Origin: an uncultured Flavobacteriales bacterium
GTDB taxonomy: Bacteria > Bacteroidota > Bacteroidia > Flavobacteriales_D > Parvicellaceae
Direction: 5' to 3'
Length of the DNA: 13,416 nt
NCBI GenBank assembly: GCA_937924345.1
Contig: CALDTD010000063.1
Location: forward strand, 1 to 13,416
Part shown: positions 1 through 5,555 of the stretch, one piece after another
Layout of the letters: every line of letters starts with the position of its first letter
How positions within the stretch are numbered: position 1 is the first letter of the stretch
Notes under the pieces: generated by a model
Told to the model about the DNA's origin: nothing
The model's database searches: none
Seen by the model: only the letters and a program-made list of their open reading frames with translations
Position numbers and translations under genes: made by a program

Positions 1-163
1 AGGTAGCATCACAATTTGTATAGGTTGTCAGGATAATTTTATAACGATAATTAGAACCAAACTTACCTACATATTCGTATCCTAAATTTCCTCCTATAAG
101 GTGGCTAGCACTAGCGTTAAAAAAAGAAACTAAAGCTATTACGGTTAATAAAATATATTTCAT
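1..163 (-). CDS. Secreted 'SHLIGG' family surface protein, N-terminal fragment
   Basis: This gene is cut by the left edge; only the first 54 codons are visible. The ATG is at 163-161. The first 19-20 residues (MKYILLTVIALVSFFNASA) form a Sec signal peptide. The mature part opens with SHLIGGNLGYEYVG, then YRYKIILTTYTNC. This matches the conserved start of large Bacteroidota extracellular proteins (SH-x-x-GG...Y.Y.G...Y.I.L..Y..C), which often carry PKD domains and a gliding-motility-associated C-terminal domain; this is from family memory. The start lies only 8 bp after the stop of the PKD/GEVED gene on the same strand, so co-transcription is likely. The C-terminal architecture cannot be seen, so adhesin or gliding roles are guesses. 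Confidence 0.75.
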   Translation of the reverse strand, partial: MKYILLTVIALVSFFNASASHLIGGNLGYEYVGKFGSNYRYKIILTTYTNCDAT

Positions 164-171
164 ACTTAATA

Positions 172-2466
172 TTATTTGCTAACTATTATTTTATGTAATT
201 GAGTCGAACCATTTACTAAGCCTACTTGAACTAAATAAGTTCCATCAGCATAATTGTTTAAATCTATCGTAGATGTTAAAGTATTATTATTGAAGTTGAT
301 TAATATTATTTCTTTACCTATTAAGTTAAAAACTGACACTCTTGACATTGCCACTCCTGACGATTGAATTGTTACCCTATTTTGGGTTGGGTTTGGATAG
401 AGAGAAAGTAAAACCTCATCCAATTCGTTAACAGAAGAAATATCTACTTCTGACTCACTGATTTTTAAATAGTAGTCTTCTACTTGACCTCTAGTCAAAT
501 CGGTACACCCATCTAAACTACCTCCAACCTCATCAGAGAGAACACGCATTCTTAGTGCTGTATCCCAAACAACCCCAGAAGGTGGTATCGTTATATTTCC
601 GGAAGGATTGTAGGCATTTAAAGACTCAAAAACTTGTTCAGAAGACTCAAAATCTCCATTATTATTAAAATCTACCCAAATTCTTGTGTCTTGTGGGTTC
701 TGAGATCCCGTACGAATAGAAAAAGGGTAACTTAATCCACCTTCCACTGAATCGTTATATTGACAGGAATAATCTTGATAACCTTCTTCAGCTCCATCTG
801 TAAAATTTTGAATCCCTCCATTATTAAAATCTACACTGTAGATTCCATAACCACAACAATGACCTAAAGTTTGCGGCATACATTGTGCAGCAACTAATTG
901 GTCAGAAAAGTTAACATTGATCAAATTTGTTTGAGTAGATGTACTTGATCCGAACTGATTGGTAACTGTTAGCGAAACAGAGTAAACACCATCTGAGGTG
1001 TATACGTGAGTTGGATTTTGTTCGATTGAATTATTCCCATCACCAAAATCCCAAGACCAAGAAGTAGGAACATTAGTTGATAAATCTGAAAAATAAACCT
1101 CTCCGTCACAATTCATTAATGAACTTACACTAAATTCAGCAGTTGGAGGGTTTGGGTCTAATTCTACTATAATCGTATAATCTTCTGCTTGACCATAGGT
1201 AAGGTTAGTACAAGGCGTAGGTACAGCGTTTAGGTCATAATCAGCACTTACACGCATTCTTAAAGGTGTATTTAAAACCGCTACAGAAGAAATAGTTATA
1301 TTACCTGTAGTGGTTAAAGTACTGGAATTTGTGATAATTCTTTCTGATGGCTCTTCAAACACCCCATTGTTATTATAATCGATCCATGCGGCACAATTAT
1401 GAAATGTAGGAGTTGAATGTTCGATAGAAATTGGATAAGTTTGACCTGCAAAAACTGTAGTTTGAGAACAGGTATTATCGGTATAGCCTTCAGATGCATC
1501 TCCTGTTGTTTCATTTATTGTGTTAAAAGTAACATTCGTAATTCCAAAGCCCACTGATCCATCTTGAGTAATAGGTATACACGAGTTTGCAATAGGTGTA
1601 GGTGCATTTAAGCTAATCGAGATAAAATTGTTTTTAGTTTCGGTAGTATTCCCAAATTGATTGGTTGCTATTAATGATACAGAATAAGTCCCTGATGTAG
1701 TATAAGTATGAATAGGATTTTGAAGTGTGCTCGAACTTCCGTCTCCGAAATTCCAAAGCCAAGAAGTTGGATTCCCAGAGGACTGATCTAAAAAACCAAT
1801 AGTACCGGAACATGATGTTACTGCACTAGAAGTAAAATCGGTTACAGGAGGAGTATTTGGAGCTACCCACTCAAAACGCATATTCGGACGATTGTTTGAC
1901 GAAAAAAAGTTAAAATCATTTTGAGATATAGAACAAACTCCTTGTTCATCTCTTCTAACATAAAGCACGCTATTAAAACTTGTTGAAGAATAATAAACAG
2001 TTGCATTATTGGTATAACTACTATTATTGAAACAGGTTTCAATCAATAAATTTGAAACTCCATCCCAAGTAAAAGGCGTACTAAACGCGTGTGTGTTCCA
2101 TCCATTAGTTTCTGTAAAACTTATTGTAGAAAAAACAGTAGTTAAACCTGTTTCAAAATCCTCAGAACTTCCATTCCAACTAGTTCTGCTAACTTCTTTA
2201 ATACGAATTGTGAAGTTTTGTAATGCTATTCCATTAGCATTTTCAACATTGAAAGCTAAACTCGATATATCTCCTGCTGTAATTCCAATGCTATTTAATT
2301 CTGACGCTAATACAAGCATTTGATGTTTAGACCCCTCATACCAATTACCGTATGGCGTAGGGTAAGATGTTGTTCCATTTGAGTTAGTTCCTGAACCTAA
2401 AGTATACGTTTGAGCTGTAAAAAAAGTAGTAATTAATAATAAACTGAGAAGTAAAATTCTTTTCAT
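172..2466 (-). CDS. T9SS-secreted multidomain protein with two PKD-GEVED modules
   Basis: The protein has 764 residues from ATG 2466. The frame extends upstream to a TTG at 2550, but MKRILLLSLLLITTFFTAQ is a clean signal peptide, so I start there. Order of domains: an N-terminal beta-rich region (about 19-202, YTLGSGT...GSKHQML), PKD 1 (about 209-287, WNFGDG), GEVED 1 (about 308-435, WIDYNNNGVFE and GQAEDY), PKD 2 (about 442-520, WDFGDG), GEVED 2 (about 542-670, WVDFNNNGDFE and GQVEDY) and a type A T9SS sorting tail (about 688-764, LYPNP near its start, KIIVSK at the end). The D-x-N-N-x-G segments look like calcium-binding loops. No protease or glycosidase domain is visible. It is probably exported across the outer membrane by the T9SS and acts as a surface or secreted binding protein. 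It is the upstream partner of the gene at 1-163. Confidence 0.9.
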   Translation of the reverse strand: MKRILLLSLLLITTFFTAQTYTLGSGTNSNGTTSYPTPYGNWYEGSKHQMLVLASELNSIGITAGDISSLAFNVENANGIALQNFTIRIKEVSRTSWNGSSEDFETGLTTVFSTISFTETNGWNTHAFSTPFTWDGVSNLLIETCFNNSSYTNNATVYYSSTSFNSVLYVRRDEQGVCSISQNDFNFFSSNNRPNMRFEWVAPNTPPVTDFTSSAVTSCSGTIGFLDQSSGNPTSWLWNFGDGSSSTLQNPIHTYTTSGTYSVSLIATNQFGNTTETKNNFISISLNAPTPIANSCIPITQDGSVGFGITNVTFNTINETTGDASEGYTDNTCSQTTVFAGQTYPISIEHSTPTFHNCAAWIDYNNNGVFEEPSERIITNSSTLTTTGNITISSVAVLNTPLRMRVSADYDLNAVPTPCTNLTYGQAEDYTIIVELDPNPPTAEFSVSSLMNCDGEVYFSDLSTNVPTSWSWDFGDGNNSIEQNPTHVYTSDGVYSVSLTVTNQFGSSTSTQTNLINVNFSDQLVAAQCMPQTLGHCCGYGIYSVDFNNGGIQNFTDGAEEGYQDYSCQYNDSVEGGLSYPFSIRTGSQNPQDTRIWVDFNNNGDFESSEQVFESLNAYNPSGNITIPPSGVVWDTALRMRVLSDEVGGSLDGCTDLTRGQVEDYYLKISESEVDISSVNELDEVLLSLYPNPTQNRVTIQSSGVAMSRVSVFNLIGKEIILINFNNNTLTSTIDLNNYADGTYLVQVGLVNGSTQLHKIIVSK

Positions 2467-2522
2467 AAGTGTGATTTTATCGATAAAAAGACGTTCTTTA
2501 AATAAAAAAGGTTGTTTACCAA

Positions 2523-2644
2523 AAATGATGCCTCTATTTAACTTAACCAAATGTAAATGTATACCAAAATGAGCTATTTAACCTTATTAGACTCATATTA
2601 ATTAAGTTTAATTCAATATAACTTTCCTTTAAGAGGCATTATTT
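2523..2644. repeat. Inverted repeat in the divergent promoter region
   Basis: AAATGATGCCTCT at 2523-2535 is the reverse complement, with 12 of 13 bases matching, of AGAGGCATTATTT at 2632-2644. The arms are about 96 bp apart. They lie between ndk (plus) and the PKD/GEVED gene (minus), in outward-facing orientation. The right arm falls where the -33 box of the ndk promoter would be. This could be a paired operator or chance; no regulator is encoded nearby. Confidence 0.4.
2548..2555 (-). promoter_or_regulatory. Candidate -7 element for the PKD/GEVED gene
   Basis: The minus strand reads TACATTTG, a match to the Bacteroidetes -7 consensus TAnnTTTG. It sits about 82 nt upstream of the chosen ATG at 2466. 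No convincing TTTG -33 box lies at the usual spacing; the nearest TTTG is too close. Motif match only. Confidence 0.35.
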
Positions 2645-2658
2645 ACACAAACTTTAAT

Positions 2659-2666
2659 TAGTTTTG
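2659..2666 (+). promoter_or_regulatory. Candidate -7 element for ndk
   Basis: TAGTTTTG matches TAnnTTTG and lies about 40 nt before the ndk ATG, followed by an A-rich leader (AAAACACAAATTAAA) typical of Bacteroidota starts without a Shine-Dalgarno box. The -33 region is not a clear TTTG and is occupied by one arm of the inverted repeat at 2632-2644. Confidence 0.5.
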
Positions 2667-2705
2667 TAATCGAATTTTAAATTAAAAATTAAAACACAAA
2701 TTAAA

Positions 2706-3128
2706 ATGGCAGGTACTAGAACATTTACAATGCTTAAGCCTGATGCTGTTGAAGGTAACAACATCGGAAACATTCTTCAAATGATTACAGATGGAGGATT
2801 TAAAATTGTAGCGATGAAATTGAGACAATTAACTACAGAACAAGCGAAAGAATTTTATGCTGTACATAGCGAACGTCCTTTTTATGGAGAGCTGGTTGAG
2901 TATATGACTTCTGGACCAATTGTAGCTGCAGTTTTAGAAAAAGATAACGCTGTAGAAGACTTCAGAACTTTAATTGGTGCTACTAACCCAGCTGATGCTG
3001 CAGAAGGAACAATTAGAGCTAAATATGCTGAATCTATTGGTAGAAATGCTGTTCATGGTTCAGATAGCGATGATAACGCTAAAATTGAAAGTGAATTTCA
3101 TTTTTCTTCTGATGAGTTTGTTGGATAA
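2706..3128 (+). CDS. ndk: Nucleoside diphosphate kinase
   Basis: This 140-residue protein is a full-length NDK. The enzyme transfers the gamma phosphate of ATP to NDPs through a phosphohistidine intermediate and keeps the cytosolic NTP/dNTP pools balanced. All signature positions of the family are present: K11 in MLKPDA, Y51, F59, R87, T93, R104 and N114, and the catalytic H117 in NAVHGSDS. Each number is one lower than the usual E. coli-type numbering. There is no signal peptide. The gene is monocistronic: it is divergent from the PKD/GEVED gene, convergent with the HmuY-like gene, and closed by a strong hairpin 17 bp past the stop. It is a housekeeping gene and shows nothing odd. Confidence 0.98.
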   Translation: MAGTRTFTMLKPDAVEGNNIGNILQMITDGGFKIVAMKLRQLTTEQAKEFYAVHSERPFYGELVEYMTSGPIVAAVLEKDNAVEDFRTLIGATNPADAAEGTIRAKYAESIGRNAVHGSDSDDNAKIESEFHFSSDEFVG

Positions 3129-3145
3129 TACTTACTTATACTCAC

Positions 3146-3185
3146 AAAAAAGCGGTGCAACTATATAAGTTACACCGCTTTTTTT
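3146..3185. terminator. Bidirectional intrinsic terminator between ndk and the HmuY-like gene
   Basis: A GC-rich stem, AAGCGGTGCAACT (3150-3162) with AGTTACACCGCTT (3168-3180), has a 5-nt loop and is flanked by an A tract (3146-3151) and a T tract (3179-3185). It therefore has a U-run in either transcript. The single imperfect pair is C-A in the plus transcript but becomes a U-G wobble in the minus transcript, so the hairpin should be slightly more stable for the HmuY-like gene. It sits 17 bp after the ndk stop and 32 bp after the stop of the gene ending at 3218. Confidence 0.9.
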
Positions 3186-3197
3186 ATATTAATTTAT

Positions 3198-3223
3198 TTT
3201 GATACTACTGTTTGATACTATTG
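3198..3223. repeat. 13-bp tandem duplication overlapping a stop codon
   Basis: TTTGATACTACTG (3198-3210) is directly followed by TTTGATACTATTG (3211-3223), with one mismatch. On the minus strand the second copy contains the last sense codon and stop (CAA TAG) of the HmuY-like T9SS gene, and the first copy repeats this as CAG TAG out of frame. It looks like a small slippage duplication. Confidence 0.75.
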
Positions 3224-4450
3224 AATAACTAAACGTTGTGTTCCAATTCTATTTTCACTATTGATTACCACATTATAAATTCCAGCATCTAAGAAAGAAA
3301 CATCAACTGTAAGTTGATTAAACCCTTCTCCCTTAAAGTCATTTGAATAAACAACTTTACCTTGTAAATCTTGAATTGTAATTGATGCGTTAATGGCTGT
3401 CAAGTTATCATATAAAAATGTTACTTGATCTTTAGCTGGATTTGGATATAATCCTACCTTAATTCCATTCGCTTCATCGATAGATACTGCAGATATCTTT
3501 TCTTTTGTAAAACTAATATCTCCAGAAGCACCACCTACATAATCTGTGAAAATGACTTGCCAAATATCACCTACTTTATCAGTAACAAAATAGCTCAAGT
3601 CCTCTTCTATATCGTAAGAAAAAGTACTCATGTTAAACGACTTCCAATCAGCTCCCATAACATTCATTGCTAATTCATCTGTAAAGTCTGGCCATTCTGC
3701 AGTGGTAACATCAGTATTTCTTGCCTCTCTTGTACTTACTTCTTTGCTTGTTAGCACTCCAGTAACACCATAATAAGCCTGTTGGAAAGTTTGAAACTCT
3801 TCGTATTTAGTCGCTACAAAATCCCAATCTGCTTTTGGAGGTTCTCTGTCTAATATAACGTCATTGTCTAATGAATAATAAAAATAATTTTTGTTAGAAT
3901 AACCAGACAACGCAACAAACTTTTCTACCATATCAGAATTATCTATATTAGAATATTTAAAAGTATAACCGCCACTAGTTAATGACTTAACCCATATTTT
4001 CTTTAAGTCTCCTAATGAAGTTTTTACCACTAAAATAGAATCTCCAACTACAGTATTTACACCTGGATTGTAAACTCCCCATCCAAAGTCAAAAACATTT
4101 GAAGTCGCATTTGCATTAAACGCTCCTTTATCCCAATTTTCTACAGAATTATACAAACGCGGCCAATTATCCAAGTTTGCAGTATCTAATGTCATAAAAT
4201 CGCTTGTATCACCGTCTGGGTAAGCGTAAACTTCAACACCTCCTGATCCATTTATACGGATATTGGCAACAAAAAGATCGATATTAAATGCTAAATCCCA
4301 TCCTGTATTGGCTGACGTCTTTACTATTCCATTTTCTAAACTGTAATAAACAGAGTTAGCTCCCCCCGAAGTTGAGACAACATCCGATACTTGAGCGTTA
4401 AGTGAACAAACAGTCCACAAACTAATAACTGAAAGTAATATTTTTTTCAT
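3218..4450 (-). CDS. HmuY-like protein with T9SS type A sorting tail
   Basis: The protein has 410 residues. A Sec signal (MKKILLSVISLWTVCSLNAQ) has no lipobox at its cleavage point. An HmuY-like beta region follows (about 33-315), with GWDLAFNI (50-57), ADWDFVATKY (207-216), YGVTGVL (227-233) and GADWKSFN (266-273). The T9SS tail covers about 334-410, opening with LYPNP and ending TQRLVIQ. The three internal motifs line up in the same order with the neighbouring lipoprotein, so the two are paralogues. The HmuY family contains haem-binding proteins that hand ligand to a TonB receptor. This protein has no histidine, so any haem would need Met or other ligands (candidates include M86, M174, M262 and M265). 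It would be exported by the T9SS and released or surface-attached. Family assignment is by motif pattern, not a search. Confidence 0.8.
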   Translation of the reverse strand: MKKILLSVISLWTVCSLNAQVSDVVSTSGGANSVYYSLENGIVKTSANTGWDLAFNIDLFVANIRINGSGGVEVYAYPDGDTSDFMTLDTANLDNWPRLYNSVENWDKGAFNANATSNVFDFGWGVYNPGVNTVVGDSILVVKTSLGDLKKIWVKSLTSGGYTFKYSNIDNSDMVEKFVALSGYSNKNYFYYSLDNDVILDREPPKADWDFVATKYEEFQTFQQAYYGVTGVLTSKEVSTREARNTDVTTAEWPDFTDELAMNVMGADWKSFNMSTFSYDIEEDLSYFVTDKVGDIWQVIFTDYVGGASGDISFTKEKISAVSIDEANGIKVGLYPNPAKDQVTFLYDNLTAINASITIQDLQGKVVYSNDFKGEGFNQLTVDVSFLDAGIYNVVINSENRIGTQRLVIQ

Positions 4451-4470
4451 ATTTTTTTATTTAATTTTTA

Positions 4471-4478
4471 TAAAGATA
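4471..4478 (-). promoter_or_regulatory. Weak candidate -7 element for the T9SS HmuY-like gene
   Basis: The minus strand reads TATCTTTA, which matches TAnnTTTG at all but the last base, about 20 nt before the ATG at 4450. The spacing suits a short leader. No clear -33 box is seen. The gene could also be read through from the upstream lipoprotein gene. Confidence 0.25.
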
Positions 4479-4535
4479 AGTAGCAATTATAATAATGATT
4501 CTATGTTCTATTATTATTTATTTGTCAGATTTAAA

Positions 4536-4579
4536 TCATTACTTTTCTGTGATTTTGACGTGACATTACTGTGACTTTT
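4536..4579. repeat. Four 11-bp phased direct repeats between the two HmuY-like genes
   Basis: Four consecutive 11-bp units read TCATTACTTTT, CTGTGATTTTG, ACGTGACATTA and CTGTGACTTTT. Three carry GTGAY at 4549, 4560 and 4571, spaced exactly one helical turn apart; the first unit is degenerate. The array starts at the 3' end of the lipoprotein gene and ends about 86 bp upstream of the T9SS HmuY-like ATG. That is a plausible activator position, but no regulator is identified. Confidence 0.5.
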
Positions 4580-5555
4580 ATAATTCTTGAAATTCGAACA
4601 CAGGTGTCCCTTTATCGCCTTGATCGTTGTAAAAGTCTAAAAACCTCATTTTATAAAAAAAACCCTCAGTGGTTTTTATAATGTAAATGTTAGTTGTTAA
4701 AACTGTATAGTTATTCTGTGAAAAGTCAAACTCCTTCCAATCATATCCAATAGCATCAATGTTTGAACTAAAATTTAGTGACGATACATCTTCAAATGAA
4801 ATTTGGTCATATTCCTTATTAAAAAACTCGGCTACTTGTACATTGTGCCTATTTAATACAACCCCAGTAACCAAGTATGGTTCATCTTCTAATTGCAGTT
4901 CTTGAAAAAAATCAAAATAATGAATATATTGAGTAAACTTGATATCCCAATCTGATTTTGGAGGCTGAATTTGTACAACTTTGTTACTTGTAATTGAGAA
5001 AGCTGTATTATTAACCTCATTATTTTTCTGTACAAAAACTTGCTGGTCATTAGTTCCGTCTAAATTAGCAATTCTAAAGCTATACTCATTCGAAGAGACA
5101 CTATTGAAAACCACCTTAGAAAACCCTCTATGATCACCGAGAAAGTCAGTTCCTCTATCTATTACATAAATATAATTTCCAGATTGCCAATCGCCAATTG
5201 CTGTTGTATTTAAATTACCATCAGAAGAATCCCACTTCCAAGTCAAACCTACAGTGTCAGTTACTGAATTAAAACTTACATTTTCAACTCTTGCCGCAAA
5301 CATTAAGTTAGAACTGTTTAGAAAGATGTGCTTTCCTTCTATGCCACTTTCAAAACCTAGATCCCAACTTGTCTTTAGATTTTCACTCACAAAAGTATTC
5401 GTCTTTAAATCAAAAAAGCTTTGCTTTCTGTAATCACTCCCCATCTCAAAAGAATTAATTACAGCTTCTCCAGGCACGTATTTCGCTACAGGTATTTCTT
5501 CTTTTTTACAAGAAAAAATAATTAAAATCAAAGAACTAAATAACAGCTTATTCAT
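4578..5555 (-). CDS. HmuY-like outer-membrane lipoprotein
   Basis: The protein has 325 residues and a lipoprotein signal peptide (MNKLLFSSLILIIFSC). The lipobox is LIIFS-C with C16 as the acylated residue, followed by KKEE. The mature part has the HmuY-type pattern: TSWDLGFES (62-70), SDWDIKFTQY (201-210), YLVTGV (227-232) and YDWKEFD (271-277). It contains histidines at 76, 142, 212 and 237, unlike its paralogue downstream. Its ATG lies inside the 3' end of the TonB receptor gene (overlap ATGAATAA, 8 nt), so translation is probably coupled and the two products should work together: the lipoprotein captures the ligand at the cell surface and passes it to the receptor. Haem is the best guess for the substrate because of the family, but ligand residues cannot be assigned from sequence alone. 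Confidence 0.8.
   Translation of the reverse strand: MNKLLFSSLILIIFSCKKEEIPVAKYVPGEAVINSFEMGSDYRKQSFFDLKTNTFVSENLKTSWDLGFESGIEGKHIFLNSSNLMFAARVENVSFNSVTDTVGLTWKWDSSDGNLNTTAIGDWQSGNYIYVIDRGTDFLGDHRGFSKVVFNSVSSNEYSFRIANLDGTNDQQVFVQKNNEVNNTAFSITSNKVVQIQPPKSDWDIKFTQYIHYFDFFQELQLEDEPYLVTGVVLNRHNVQVAEFFNKEYDQISFEDVSSLNFSSNIDAIGYDWKEFDFSQNNYTVLTTNIYIIKTTEGFFYKMRFLDFYNDQGDKGTPVFEFQEL

Noticed and set aside
2467..2550. In-frame extension of the PKD/GEVED gene to a TTG at 2550
   Set aside because: It would place 28 residues before a clean signal peptide and would overlap the inverted repeat and promoter region; the ATG at 2466 is better.
2974..3168. Plus-strand open frame inside ndk running into the terminator
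   Set aside because: It is a shifted frame of ndk, low-complexity in Leu/Met, and its end reads through the hairpin; not a gene.
4441..4480. T-rich stretch before the T9SS HmuY-like start considered as a terminator of the lipoprotein gene
   Set aside because: No stem precedes the T runs in the transcript direction; it is simply an A-rich leader on the minus strand.
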